Shown: piece by piece, positions 43,727 to 52,649 of the stretch | How the letters are laid out: each line of letters begins with the position of its first letter | Numbering within the stretch: position 1 is the first letter of the stretch | DNA from: Fibrobacter succinogenes | GTDB taxonomy: Bacteria > Fibrobacterota > Fibrobacteria > Fibrobacterales > Fibrobacteraceae | Assembly (NCBI GenBank): GCA_902794535.1 | Contig: CADBHQ010000035.1 | Location: 20,842 to 84,841 of the forward strand | Length of the DNA: 64,000 nt | Reading direction: 5' to 3' | Notes under the pieces: generated by a model | The model's input: only the letters and a program-made list of their open reading frames with translations | What the model was told of the DNA's origin: nothing | Databases searched by the model: none | Made by a program: the position numbers and the translations under genes

Positions 43727-44179
43727 ATGATGAAAGAGCTGCTCTATAATTTGATACGAAAACACAAGTATAGTATCTCGATTTATACCGAAGAGATCTT
43801 TGAAAGACGTTGTCAAGAAGAAATTATCCGTAGTGATGAGGATAACAGCTCGTTTGTATATCTGGAATTTGACTTTGAAACTCTGAAAAAAGAACTGCCC
43901 GACGAAAGCGAATTTATCCAGTTTTGGAATTCCATGTTTGCCGTGCTGAACAGCGGTAGCCGCGGAAGCGATATCGTCGGGTTCCTGGAACACGAATCGG
44001 GACTGGGTATGCTTTTGCTCGATTCCAAGCTCGATGGCTGGCAGCGTGTGAAGGGTCGTATTGAACAGAAGACCGACAACAACGGAAAAGTCAAGGCCAT
44101 TTTGGACAAAGTCGTTAAGCCTATCCTTTATCCGGCCTGTATCCAGAATATGCCCGCGCCGGAAAGCACCGCTGTTTAG
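43727..44179 (+). CDS. Hypothetical protein, possible degenerate GGDEF-like domain
   Basis: 150 aa, cytoplasmic. FVYLEFDFETLKKELPDESEFIQFWNSMFAVLNSGSRGSDIVGFLEHESGLGMLLLDSK recalls the fold pattern of GGDEF domains (strand-D-x-helix, then R-x-x-D-x-V, then strand-turn-strand), but the GG(D/E)EF turn is replaced by EHESGLG, so cyclase activity is not expected. The assignment is tentative. It ends 2 nt before a glycosyltransferase gene, so it may regulate polysaccharide synthesis. Confidence 0.6.
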   Translation: MMKELLYNLIRKHKYSISIYTEEIFERRCQEEIIRSDEDNSSFVYLEFDFETLKKELPDESEFIQFWNSMFAVLNSGSRGSDIVGFLEHESGLGMLLLDSKLDGWQRVKGRIEQKTDNNGKVKAILDKVVKPILYPACIQNMPAPESTAV

Positions 44180-44181
44180 TT

Positions 44182-45378
44182 ATGGCTGTTTCTAAAGTAC
44201 TTGTCATTGGTTCGGTTTATCCGCGTTTCCATGAAGACGCAGAGGTCCCTTGGTTGCGTACTTCCATTGCGCACCTCAAAAAAGCGGGCCTCGACATTCA
44301 GGTTTTGGCGCCCGCATACAAGGGCTTAAAGAGCCACGAAATTGATGGCGTTAAAGTTAACCGATTCCGTTACGCGCCCGCAAGCTGGGAATTCTTGACG
44401 CACGAAGAAGGCGCTCCCAGCAAGATGGCGAACAAGCCTTGGCTCCAGCTTTTGGCGATCCCCTATATCATTAGCGGGTTTTTCAAGTGCATTAAGATTT
44501 GCCGCAAGTTTAAGCCAGATGTGATTCATGCGCATTGGCCGTTCCCACATGCCTACATTGCGCTCGGTGCCGCTAAGTTGTTCAAAATTCCGCTGGTGTT
44601 GAATTTCCATGGCGCCGAACTCTTGCTGATTCGCAAAAAGAAATGGGTCAAGCCGCTATTGAAGTTTGCCATTAGCCAGGCTCAGGCCGTGTTTGCGAAC
44701 TCGAGTTTTACTGCTAGTAAAATCAAGGCTCTCCGCAATGTTGAAATCGAGTGGAGCCCGTATGGCACAACTTTAGAGACGGGGACGGGGAACGCCGAAC
44801 CGCATCCCGTCCAGGGCAAGTTCAAAATCCTGTTCGTCGGTCGCCATATAGAACGCAAGGGCATTTGCTACCTGATTGAAGCGGCCAAGTACTTGCCGCG
44901 TGATCAGTTCGAAATTCGCATTGTCGGTGTCGGCGATTTGACTGAAGAATTGAAGAAACTGGCTTCGGAGTCTGCGACCCCGAATTCCGCTGAAATCATC
45001 TTTACCGGCAAACTTTCGCCCGAAGCACTTGCCAACGAATACAAGACCGCTAATGTCTTCACGCTCCCGGCGATTGTCGACAGCAAGGGCGACACCGAAG
45101 GCCTCGGCGTCGTGCTGATTGAGGCTATGGAACTTGGCCTCCCGATTGTGGCAAGCAATGTGGGCGGAATCCCCGATGTCGTGATTGATGGCGAAACGGG
45201 AATCCTCGTTCCCGAAAAAGACCCCGAGGCCCTAGCAAACGCCTACAAACGCTTGGCCAGCAACCCCGAATTAATTTCGCAGTTGCTCGCCGGCGCCCAA
45301 AAGCGAATCGCTGAATGCTTCACTTGGGACGGAATCATTGAGCGCCAAATCGCCGTCTACAACAAAGTTTTGAAATAA
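44182..45378 (+). CDS. Glycosyltransferase family 4
   Basis: 398 aa. GT-B fold: N-terminal acceptor domain with VIHAHWPFPHAYIALGAAKLFKIPLVLNFHGAEL, and C-terminal donor domain with ILFVGRHIERKGICYLIEAAKYL, FTGKLSPEALANEYKTANVFTLPAI and the EGLGVVLIEAMELGLPIVASNVGGIPDVV motif (E-x7-E nucleotide-sugar contact). It transfers a sugar from an activated donor to a lipid- or polysaccharide-linked acceptor at the membrane; donor and acceptor unknown. The start is 2 nt after the preceding gene's stop. Confidence 0.9.
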   Translation: MAVSKVLVIGSVYPRFHEDAEVPWLRTSIAHLKKAGLDIQVLAPAYKGLKSHEIDGVKVNRFRYAPASWEFLTHEEGAPSKMANKPWLQLLAIPYIISGFFKCIKICRKFKPDVIHAHWPFPHAYIALGAAKLFKIPLVLNFHGAELLLIRKKKWVKPLLKFAISQAQAVFANSSFTASKIKALRNVEIEWSPYGTTLETGTGNAEPHPVQGKFKILFVGRHIERKGICYLIEAAKYLPRDQFEIRIVGVGDLTEELKKLASESATPNSAEIIFTGKLSPEALANEYKTANVFTLPAIVDSKGDTEGLGVVLIEAMELGLPIVASNVGGIPDVVIDGETGILVPEKDPEALANAYKRLASNPELISQLLAGAQKRIAECFTWDGIIERQIAVYNKVLK

Positions 45379-45385
45379 TTTGAAA

Positions 45386-45407
45386 GGCTCCCGTGAGGGA
45401 GCCTTTT
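45386..45407 (+). terminator. Terminator after the glycosyltransferase gene
   Basis: GGCTCCC-GTGA-GGGAGCC forms a 7-bp perfect stem followed by TTTT. Confidence 0.75.
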
Positions 45408-45418
45408 CTGGAATAAAA

Positions 45419-46378
45419 TCACTTTGATTGCGAGGAACTTAACGCGTCAAGCCTAGCTTTGGCCTCGGCAATTTTTTCCGGAGAAACACCCAAGTTTGCA
45501 AACACATTGATTGCGTCGGCGTGACCTTTGGTTTCGCCTTCAGCTTTTCCTTCGTCACGAGCTTTTTCTGCTCTTTCTTCGGCGTCGGCAATTTGTTTGC
45601 GGAAATAGTCTCCGGCACTTTCAAAGCCGTATTTTTGTCCAATGCTTACGAATGCCATGTCCAGCTCCTTGAAAATGTCCTTGCCGAGGTACTCTGCTAA
45701 ATATATATTTATTTTCTGCCAAAGGCAAGACGCCTCATTGCGGGGCAATTTTCGCAATCTTTCATTGAATTGCGGAAGAATCTCTAGCAACTTGTCTTTA
45801 TTGTACGCATACTTCATTGCAATAATTCCCATGCCAGTCGCTACGTCTTCGCAGGCGAGACAATCACTATCAGGGATGTCGGCCATGTTTACAAAGGCAT
45901 GCATAAACGGCAACATGGAAGGCTGGAAGTCTTCTGGGTAACCTTCTACCAACTTTTTGAACGGGTCCCAATTCGTGCGACCGTTGTAGAAAATGATTGC
46001 CATCGTCGGAATTAGGTCATAACCTCGCTTTTCACCATGCATTTTCATCAAGGCGTTTACATATTTTGCAATTTGGTTGAGCGTATCGGGATCATTGCCG
46101 GACTTATGTTCCAGAACAATCCCCACAAGTACCGGAGCGCCCGATATGACGCTTACGCGGAATGCCAGGTCGCCTTCGCCAGTGTCGCTGACATTGGAGT
46201 ATGAATCGGGAATGCGCACAAGCGTGTCGAGATTCACGGTTGAAAGAAACCTGTCAACCTTCGCATTAATCTTACCGGAAAGTTCAAGCAAGGCTTTTGT
46301 GTGGTTGACATCGGCAAACAGCCATCGGAAAAACGGATCATGCTTGCGTTTGGTCGTCTTGTTCTTTTCTTTATCCAT
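45419..46378 (-). CDS. Rpn-family PD-(D/E)XK nuclease / transposase-like protein
   Basis: 319 aa. The opening KRKHDPFFRWLFADVNHTKALLELSG and the core GDLAFRVSVISGAPVLVGIVLEHKSGNDPDT (Asp, then Glu-x-Lys) identify the Rpn (recombination-promoting nuclease)/YhgA-like family. The C-terminus is a charged helix (ADAEERAEKARDEGKAEGETKG). Rpn proteins have DNA endonuclease activity in E. coli (family knowledge). AAGGA upstream of ATG supports the start. A standalone gene with host-like composition, convergent with the glycosyltransferase gene. Confidence 0.85.
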   Translation of the reverse strand: MDKEKNKTTKRKHDPFFRWLFADVNHTKALLELSGKINAKVDRFLSTVNLDTLVRIPDSYSNVSDTGEGDLAFRVSVISGAPVLVGIVLEHKSGNDPDTLNQIAKYVNALMKMHGEKRGYDLIPTMAIIFYNGRTNWDPFKKLVEGYPEDFQPSMLPFMHAFVNMADIPDSDCLACEDVATGMGIIAMKYAYNKDKLLEILPQFNERLRKLPRNEASCLWQKINIYLAEYLGKDIFKELDMAFVSIGQKYGFESAGDYFRKQIADAEERAEKARDEGKAEGETKGHADAINVFANLGVSPEKIAEAKARLDALSSSQSK

Positions 46379-46554
46379 ATGATATTCCTTTCTCGATAGA
46401 GAAAATCGGTTTAAGACCGAGTTTTCAAAAAAAACTCAGCCCGGTTGCTGCACTTCCAGTGCTTTTAATTTAAAGGGATATAAAAATCATCAGATTGAAG
46501 AACACGCAAGGTTCGACAAAACTGACTGGGCGTAATCTAACAATTTTATTCTAA

Positions 46555-46591
46555 AAAAACAAGTGGTCAAAATTTTTGACCACTTTTTCTA
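46555..46591 (-). terminator. Bidirectional terminator after the phosphoesterase gene
   Basis: AAGTGGTCAAAA-TTTTTGACCACTT is a near-perfect stem flanked by A-tract and T-tract on either side. It lies about 20 nt beyond the minus-strand phosphoesterase stop. Between 46379 and 46555 I see no gene. Confidence 0.65.
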
Positions 46592-46609
46592 TTAAAATCT
46601 AATTCTCGG

Positions 46610-47863
46610 TTAGTTTTCTTGCGGTTCGCTGGCGGTTTCTTTTGCCTTGAATTTAATCACCCAGATTTCGGAGTCGCTCCCTAGGCGTACAGGCGGTCCC
46701 CAGCAATCGAAGCCGGAACTCACGAGCCATAGCACGCCGCTGAGTGCGCCCTTGCCGTAGGCGAGTTTCCACACGAAGTCGATAATGACAGTCACGGGGA
46801 AGAACTGACCGTCATGCGTGTGGCCCGAAAGGGCGAAGTCCGGGAGTCTGCCGGCATGCGTTTTCTCGATTCCCTTGGGCTGGTGGTCCAAGAGAATCCA
46901 GGGGCGGTAAAGCGGAATCGTATCGTAAGTAATTGCAGGGGCGGTGGCAACGGTATCCATGGTCGAATCTTGCGCGACAACCGTCCTTGTAGAATCTGCG
47001 AGAGAATCCGTAGTATCTTTTACGTGTTCCACGATCTTTATAGAATCGGGAATGAGTTCGCTAAGCGGCTTGCGTTCGGCGTCCCTGCTGCGTGCAACCG
47101 TAAAGTCGGTGCGGCCCGTAAAGCAGACGTCGCCAAGGCATGCGGTGGAATCGTCGAGTACCACAAAGCCTACCTTGCGCATCCATTCTTCGGGATTGTT
47201 GCCCGAGCTCGCCATGAACGCTTCGTGATTTCCGTTGATGGCGACTGCCGCCACTTTCGCGCCGGCGGTCAGTTTTTTGAACAAAGTATCGTATCCCATG
47301 CGATCCATTTTTTCGGTCGAAATATCGGCCAAGTCTCCACCGAATAACAAGTAATCGGGCTTAATGGAATCGACCTGCGCAATAAAGCGTTCCAGCTTTT
47401 GGGCGCTGAACAGCGGGTCTACATGAATGTCGCTAAAGAATATCGCGGTGAAGTTTTCGGTATACTGGCTCGGCAAATCGATAGTGAGCAAGTTCGTTTT
47501 GTATTCATTGTTGTGCTGCATGCCGTAGCCGATGAACATGAACGTAAAGGCGCATGTGATTCCAAGCAGATAACGACCCACGCGGCGCACCAGGTGGCGG
47601 CTCAGGTGATGCGGTTGCGTAAAATAGTAGATGACTCTATAAAGAGTCCAGGGTATATAAAGAATAAGGGAGTTTGGAAGCCAGACTGCAAAAAAAGCGA
47701 CAATGTAACTTCCTATTAGCGTAGAGCGCAACAACATGCCCAAAAAGAGCACGAACAGCGTAGCACCGCCAATAATTTTACCAGTTTTACCTTTTGCAAC
47801 GCTACTGACGTTAATATAAACGAGTGCAAGGCCTATAAGCAGTATAAATAGAAAGGCAATCAT
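46610..47863 (-). CDS. Membrane-bound calcineurin-like metallophosphoesterase
   Basis: 417 aa. Three or four N-terminal hydrophobic helices (1-120) precede the catalytic domain. The motifs are FFSDIHVDP (about 147), FGGDLAD, INGNHEAF and LSGHTHDGQFFP, all metal ligands present. The layout resembles YkuE-type phosphoesterases at the outer face of the membrane. Between motifs is an extra segment of about 55 residues rich in Asp, Thr and Ser (VEHVKDTTDSLADSTRTVVAQ), absent from typical relatives by my recollection. Substrate unknown. No ribosome site is obvious. Confidence 0.85.
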   Translation of the reverse strand: MIAFLFILLIGLALVYINVSSVAKGKTGKIIGGATLFVLFLGMLLRSTLIGSYIVAFFAVWLPNSLILYIPWTLYRVIYYFTQPHHLSRHLVRRVGRYLLGITCAFTFMFIGYGMQHNNEYKTNLLTIDLPSQYTENFTAIFFSDIHVDPLFSAQKLERFIAQVDSIKPDYLLFGGDLADISTEKMDRMGYDTLFKKLTAGAKVAAVAINGNHEAFMASSGNNPEEWMRKVGFVVLDDSTACLGDVCFTGRTDFTVARSRDAERKPLSELIPDSIKIVEHVKDTTDSLADSTRTVVAQDSTMDTVATAPAITYDTIPLYRPWILLDHQPKGIEKTHAGRLPDFALSGHTHDGQFFPVTVIIDFVWKLAYGKGALSGVLWLVSSGFDCWGPPVRLGSDSEIWVIKFKAKETASEPQEN

Positions 47864-47913
47864 GTTTCAATAATAGCAAAACTTTTTTTGAGTTTAGCTA
47901 TATTTGACCCCGT

Positions 47914-48228
47914 ATGGCTTTATGTATTGAATCAGATCATTTGGAAAAGGTCCAGAGGATCTTGGCCCTCCATTTCGAAGGGCTCGAAGTATGGGCGCAT
48001 GGAGCCCGTGTCACTGGAGTAGACCTTACTCCCGATACAGAACTGGAATTGGTGGTTATTTCAGAAAGTCCCCTTTCTTTCGAAGCGATGACCGCTGTTG
48101 AAAAGGCTTTTGTCGATAGCGGACTCCCGTTCCGGGTCGATGTCATGGACTGGGCGAAATTGCCTGAATCTCTCCAAAAACAAATCAAGAAAGAACACGA
48201 CGTGGTTCAAGCCGCTGCGGAATCCTAG
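47914..48228 (+). CDS. Minimal nucleotidyltransferase-like protein with altered catalytic residues
   Basis: 104 aa. The fold signature of MNT nucleotidyltransferases is recognisable (LEVWAHGARVTGVDLTPDTELELVVIS, then a helix, then PFRVDVMDW and LPESLQKQIKKEHDVV). In active members the first stretch reads GSxAxG...SDxDL. Here Ser is lost and the two Asp are Glu (TELEL), so activity is doubtful. The related antitoxin-type MntA proteins use the same scaffold. The next gene starts 1 nt after the stop. No HEPN partner lies beside it. Confidence 0.6.
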   Translation: MALCIESDHLEKVQRILALHFEGLEVWAHGARVTGVDLTPDTELELVVISESPLSFEAMTAVEKAFVDSGLPFRVDVMDWAKLPESLQKQIKKEHDVVQAAAES

Positions 48229-48229
48229 T

Positions 48230-50023
48230 ATGAAACGTCTTTTACCCTTTGCTTTGGTGGCAATGCTTGCCGCTACCGCTTTTGCCCAAGACGAAATTCG
48301 TGAGGCAAAGAATTTAATCCAGAACGGCCAGTGTGCCGAGGCAATCGCCCCGCTCCAGAAGGTCTACAAGTCGAGCTTCCGTAAGCCCGCTGGCGAAAAG
48401 GCTTCTGTGATGCTTGCCGAATGCTACTTGCGTGAACACAAGCGCGACGAAGCCTTGAAGCTTTCTTCCCGTTTCTTGGAATACTACGTGAACACGGTCT
48501 ACCGTGAACGTATGGAACTTGCGCATGCCATCGTGATGGTTGAAAAGGGTAGCGTTTACGAAGGTGTCGAATCCATGCTCCGCATTCTGGCCTACTCCAA
48601 GAACCCGGCCGCCCGTAGTCGCACCAAGGAAGTCGCCATTCAGACGCTGGCCGCTTCGCTTTTGACGGCTGAACAGTTGCAGGCCCTTTTGGAAAAATAC
48701 CCGGTCGACAAGGACATTGTGGGCTGGATGCAGCTGCAGATTGGCCGCGAATGCCAGAATTCCAAGCGCTACAAGGCCGCCCGCTACTGGTACAAGAAGG
48801 TGGTTGCAGGTGGGGTAGCCGAAAACCTCTCCAACACCGCCGAGAAGGGACTTGAATCCTTGGAAGACCGCGGCGCCGGTATGCCGACGGTCTTGGTGCT
48901 CGCCCCCCTTTCGGGCGACTACGCCGAATTTGGTGCGGCGGCTATTCAGGGCGTGATTCTCGCCCATGAAAAGGCCGGACTCCAGGGCAAGGTGAACCTG
49001 CGCGTGTCCGACACCCGTGCTGACGCCGCCCAGGCGCTCCTGCGTACCCAGCAGGCCATTAACCAGGATAGCATTGTGGCCATTATCGGCCCCATCATGA
49101 GTGCCCCGGCCGCGACCGTAGCCGCCTGGCTCGGCAGCAACTTCCAGAATATCCCGATGCTCACCCCGACGGCTACCGACGACGGTATCGCCAAGATGGG
49201 CCCGAACATTTTCCAGGTGAACATCACCATGGATAACTTGGCGAAAAGCATCGCCGATTTCGCGACCAAGTGCCTGAACATCCGCGAATACGCCATCTTG
49301 AGCCCGCTCGGTGGCTATGGCGCCTCGATGTCGCAGAGCTTTACCACCGCCGTCGAACGCCGCGGCGGCTCCGTAATCGCCTTCCGCAACTATGAAGAAG
49401 GCCGCCCCGACTACAAGACCGAATTCAGCCTGTTGCGTGACGTGCGCTTCAAGCAGCTCAACCGCCGCCAGAACATTGCTCGCGGGGCATCTGACCTCGA
49501 CGCTGTGAACGCCAAGGAACGCCGCTTCTACATGCAGGATTCCACGTTCAACATCCCGGGTATCTTCATTCCGGCAACGAACCCGGGCGATGCCGGCCTC
49601 ATGGCAGGCCAGGTGGCCTTCAACAAGATTTCGGGCGTGCTGCTCGGCGCCTCCGGATGGTACGGCCGCGAGCTTTTGATTCAGGGCAAGCGCCAGGTCG
49701 ACAGTTCCTACTTTAGCGTGCCCGCCATGGATATGGGCGGCAACAACGACGGCCTCAAGAAGTTCGTGAGCGACTTCAAGGAACGCTGGGGTGCAGAACC
49801 CGGCGAAGACAGGGTGAGCGGACTCAGCTACGACGCTGCAAACATCGTGTTCAGCTCCATGGCCAAGAACCCCAACAGCCTCACGAACCTGATCAACTAC
49901 ACCGCAAACTTCCAGGGCGTGTACGGCGAAATCAAGTTCAAGCGCGGCATGAACATGAACACCAAGATCGTGACCGTGAACAAGGGCAAGTTCGAAACCG
50001 TCGAAGGCTGCCCGGCTAAGTAA
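48230..50023 (+). CDS. Periplasmic TPR + type 1 substrate-binding-fold protein (LpoA/amino-acid-binding-like)
   Basis: 597 aa. Signal peptide MKRLLPFALVAMLAATAFAQ. N-terminal helical repeats (about 22-205, EAKNLIQNGQCAEAIAPLQKVYK...) precede a Peripla_BP_6 domain (VLVLAPLSGDYAEFGAAAIQGVILAHEKAG, IVAIIGPIMSAPAATVAAWLG, MLTPTATDDGIAKMGPNIFQVN). This order is that of LpoA-type penicillin-binding-protein activators and of some branched-chain amino-acid binding proteins. No permease or ATPase gene is adjacent, so a peptidoglycan or signalling role is as likely as transport. It starts 1 nt after the NTase-like gene stop. Core-like codon use. Confidence 0.8.
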   Translation: MKRLLPFALVAMLAATAFAQDEIREAKNLIQNGQCAEAIAPLQKVYKSSFRKPAGEKASVMLAECYLREHKRDEALKLSSRFLEYYVNTVYRERMELAHAIVMVEKGSVYEGVESMLRILAYSKNPAARSRTKEVAIQTLAASLLTAEQLQALLEKYPVDKDIVGWMQLQIGRECQNSKRYKAARYWYKKVVAGGVAENLSNTAEKGLESLEDRGAGMPTVLVLAPLSGDYAEFGAAAIQGVILAHEKAGLQGKVNLRVSDTRADAAQALLRTQQAINQDSIVAIIGPIMSAPAATVAAWLGSNFQNIPMLTPTATDDGIAKMGPNIFQVNITMDNLAKSIADFATKCLNIREYAILSPLGGYGASMSQSFTTAVERRGGSVIAFRNYEEGRPDYKTEFSLLRDVRFKQLNRRQNIARGASDLDAVNAKERRFYMQDSTFNIPGIFIPATNPGDAGLMAGQVAFNKISGVLLGASGWYGRELLIQGKRQVDSSYFSVPAMDMGGNNDGLKKFVSDFKERWGAEPGEDRVSGLSYDAANIVFSSMAKNPNSLTNLINYTANFQGVYGEIKFKRGMNMNTKIVTVNKGKFETVEGCPAK

Positions 50024-50064
50024 GACGAGAGAACGCCGCTACGCGGCTACAGACGAGAGATATA

Positions 50065-50101
50065 AAAATTCCCGCAGTAGGCACACTGCGGGAATTTTTT
50101 T
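50065..50101 (+). terminator. Strong terminator
   Basis: AAAATTCCCGCAGT pairs perfectly with ACTGCGGGAATTTT (14 bp, 6-nt loop) and is followed by T residues. Confidence 0.85.
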
Positions 50102-50137
50102 CATCTAGGAGGGAGAGAGTGAAACGCTTGGGTTGGG

Positions 50138-50356
50138 CTAGTCTTCTTCGATAGCCGGGTTCCAGAGCGAGGCGGCGACATAATCCGGCGAGTCTCCGTT
50201 GCGGTAGTAGGCATGCAGGCTGTCGTCGTCCAAAAGGTCGTCCAGGTTTCCGCCACCGGCTGCGTCGAGTTCTTCTTTGACGCGGGTCTTGAATGCCAAG
50301 AAGCCGGAATGGATCATGTAGAATGACAATGCAGATGTTTTATGGAAAAGCTTCAT
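50138..50356 (-). CDS. Small hypothetical protein, 72 aa
   Basis: The start has GAGGT at short spacing before ATG. The product is MKLFHKTSALSFYMIHSGFLAF, then a charged middle (KTRVKEELDAAGGG), an acidic cluster (LDDLLDDDSLHAYY) and an acidic end. The hydrophobic N-terminus is too short for a clear membrane helix. No family is recognised. It transcribes away from the DnaA-box-like region and converges with the preceding gene at the terminator. Confidence 0.5.
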   Translation of the reverse strand: MKLFHKTSALSFYMIHSGFLAFKTRVKEELDAAGGGNLDDLLDDDSLHAYYRNGDSPDYVAASLWNPAIEED

Positions 50357-50418
50357 AAGACCTCCGTCGCGTGTTATTCCCGGTTTTACCCTTTTTTATT
50401 GTGAAATTGTTGTTTATA

Positions 50419-50757
50419 TGTTGATAAGTTGTTTATCACCTATGCTAGTTATAGATAATTTTGCGTGTTCAGGCAATAGTCAAAAAGGTATGTAAGATTT
50501 AAGAAACAATTTCCTAATTTTGGCGAATTTTTCGAAAAAACAGTACATTTGTCCAAAACGGCGGACCTTAAATTGTTGTCTATCAATGGATTAACGGGTG
50601 CCTGCTGAGGCCACTTTCACCCCGGAATAGGGGCCAAAACGGATATTCCAATTTGGAGTAAAAAATAAGGAAAATAAGTTTTTGAAATTCGCAAAAATGA
50701 ACATTTCCCTTGTGGATAAATAGTGAATTGAGTCTTTTTATCCATAGTTTATCAACA
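50419..50757. promoter_or_regulatory. Cluster of DnaA-box-like 9-mers in an AT-rich intergenic region
   Basis: The 447-nt gap 50357-50803 holds no gene. It contains TGTGGATAA (50711-50719, perfect reverse complement of TTATCCACA), TTATCCATA (50738-50746), TTATCAACA (50749-50757) and TGTTGATAA (50419-50427), each of the latter three one mismatch away. The rest is AT-rich. This could be a DnaA-binding or origin-like region; the boxes closest together are within 47 nt. No dnaA, dnaN or gidA gene is adjacent. Confidence 0.35.
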
Positions 50758-50803
50758 GATTTGGGGTGTTTCACGGGTTGCCATATTTTCTAAATTTGCA
50801 CCA

Positions 50804-51748
50804 ATGCGATTTTTGAACACGATATTTTTTGCCCTTTTTGCTTTGGCCGCCCTCTGTTTTGCCGAAGAATCTCTGACGCTTTCACTCCCCAAGAACCAGG
50901 CGGAACTCTGGTCCAAGGCGACTTCTGCGACCATGGCCCTGCGTTATGGCGATGCTCTGGAATATTCCAAGAAACTCCGTGCCGAAAACGATGGTGTGGG
51001 CTGCGTGCTCGAAAACATTGTGCGAATCAGCGCTTACGATGACAAGGGTGACACTTCTGCTTTGTTCAGGGCGGGCAAGTACCTGGAAAACTGCAAGACC
51101 ACGGGACTCTGGGATGCCTTGCGCCGTTTTGAGATGGGTTTCGTGCAGGGCGAGACGGGGCATTCGGTCAAAGGGGCAATGACCACGCGCTCTGCGGCTA
51201 AGGCATTCGAAGATTCCAAGGAACTCGAGGCACGCGCCTTCTTTGCCATTTACGCTTATTACATAGACAAGAGCTTTAGCTGGGTGCCGTTCAAGTCGGA
51301 CAATCGCGAGCTTTATCTGGCTACTCTCGACAGCGCCTCGCAAAAGTCCGAACGATTCTGGCCGCTGTTTCTGACTCCGCTTATCTGGATGCATTACGAC
51401 AAGGAAGACTTTGCGACGGGCCTGAGTCTTGCCGAACGCGGCCTCAAGCGCGCGCCGAATCACCCGGTCATGCTGCAGATCAAGGCCGACATGCTTTACC
51501 GCCTCAAGAAGTATACCGAGGCTGCCGACATTTACGAGCGTAGCGCCGCTGACTATTTAAAGCGCACGGGCAAGAGCATTCGTTACTGGTGCTCGGCGCT
51601 GAACTTGATTCGCATTTATAGCGACAAGGGCGACAAGGCAAAGGCCGAAGCCTGGCGCAAAACTTTGGACGACCCGAAATTTGAGGAACTCAAGGACTGG
51701 ATGCCGGGCTCGCTCATGGACGACCTGAAGAAGAAAAAGCTGCTTTAA
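50804..51748 (+). CDS. Secreted TPR-repeat protein
   Basis: 314 aa. Signal peptide MRFLNTIFFALFALAALCFAEE. The rest is helical with TPR-like pairs, clearest near the C-terminus (DFATGLSLAERGLKRAPNHPVMLQIKADMLYRLKKYTEAADIYERSA). TPR proteins scaffold protein complexes; here likely periplasmic or lipid-facing. No enzymatic motif is seen. The DnaA-box-like region lies directly upstream. Confidence 0.75.
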   Translation: MRFLNTIFFALFALAALCFAEESLTLSLPKNQAELWSKATSATMALRYGDALEYSKKLRAENDGVGCVLENIVRISAYDDKGDTSALFRAGKYLENCKTTGLWDALRRFEMGFVQGETGHSVKGAMTTRSAAKAFEDSKELEARAFFAIYAYYIDKSFSWVPFKSDNRELYLATLDSASQKSERFWPLFLTPLIWMHYDKEDFATGLSLAERGLKRAPNHPVMLQIKADMLYRLKKYTEAADIYERSAADYLKRTGKSIRYWCSALNLIRIYSDKGDKAKAEAWRKTLDDPKFEELKDWMPGSLMDDLKKKKLL

Positions 51749-51881
51749 GGTTTTATCGACGCAAGTTTATCGCGCAAAATGTTGCGTGATACTTTGTATA
51801 GAAAATTTAACATCAAAACGGTATACAAAGCCCCTAAAAAAAGCGTGTTAGTAAAAGGCACGTCTTTTTTATGGAGGTATT

Positions 51882-52580
51882 ATGCCGCAACCGCTCCGCA
51901 TAGGATTTTTCCTAGATGGTTTCACTCTAAAAAAGGTGAACGATTATTACCGCAACGTTCACCGGTTCCATTCGTGCTTGGATTTTCGGAGCCTAAGGCT
52001 TTGGGTGGAATCGCAGGCAATCCGCTATTTTGAAGGCGACAAGTTCCGCGAACTGCAAATGGAGTCGCACTATTACCACCCGTACCGCGACCCGCATGTG
52101 TTCGCTCGCGATTGCGAAGGCGTGCTCAAGCTAGAACATGTGCTGGAACAGGCCGGCTACAGCGTGCATTTCAACAATCCAGCAGAGGCGGGCTGTGTGG
52201 GCCCGAACCTGTTGCTCATGGAAGACGCCTTGTTGTTTGCCATGTACCGCAAGCTCGATGCCGTGGTGCTTTTAAGCACGCAGGGCGAGTATGCGCCACT
52301 CCCTGACAGACTAAGGCTCATGGGCATTCCCACACTTGTGCTCGGTTGGGATTTTGTTTACCCGAAGGCGAAAAGTTACGTGCGCTGGAAAACAGATTCG
52401 TGCCTCAGGCGCAGTTGCGCCCATTACGTGGCCATGGAAAAGATTCTGGATAACGACCTGAATTCAAAGGCGCCTCGCGGATTTTTCTTTCAATGCGAAC
52501 ACCCGTTCAGCAAAGGGCGTAACCCTCGACCAAAGGTGGCGGTGGGGCGCGATCCTCACGCGCCTCGCCGCCTTAATTAA
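51882..52580 (+). CDS. NYN-domain (LabA/DUF88-like) protein
   Basis: 232 aa. ATG 51882 follows GGAGG and is the only well-supported start. The N-terminus RIGFFLDGFTLKKVNDYYR carries the first acidic residue typical of NYN/PIN folds (FxDGxNL-type), and LEHVLEQAGYSVHFN, DAVVLLSTQGEYAPLPDRLRLMGIPTLVLG provides later strands with Asp and a Ser-Thr loop (family pattern: SGDGDF; here STQGEY, so the second acidic site is partly changed). NYN proteins are RNases of the PIN fold. The C-terminus is basic (KGRNPRPKVAVGRDPHAPRRL). Activity is uncertain. Confidence 0.7.
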   Translation: MPQPLRIGFFLDGFTLKKVNDYYRNVHRFHSCLDFRSLRLWVESQAIRYFEGDKFRELQMESHYYHPYRDPHVFARDCEGVLKLEHVLEQAGYSVHFNNPAEAGCVGPNLLLMEDALLFAMYRKLDAVVLLSTQGEYAPLPDRLRLMGIPTLVLGWDFVYPKAKSYVRWKTDSCLRRSCAHYVAMEKILDNDLNSKAPRGFFFQCEHPFSKGRNPRPKVAVGRDPHAPRRLN

Positions 52581-52587
52581 CAAAAAA

Positions 52588-52616
52588 GCCCTCGGCTTTT
52601 AACCGAGGGCGATTTT
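52588..52616 (+). terminator. Terminator after the NYN gene
   Basis: GCCCTCGG-N7-CCGAGGGC, 8-bp perfect stem, then GATTTT. A-tract precedes it. Confidence 0.75.
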
Positions 52617-52649
52617 CATAAATGCGATAGAGTCGAGCGGTCTCCGTGA

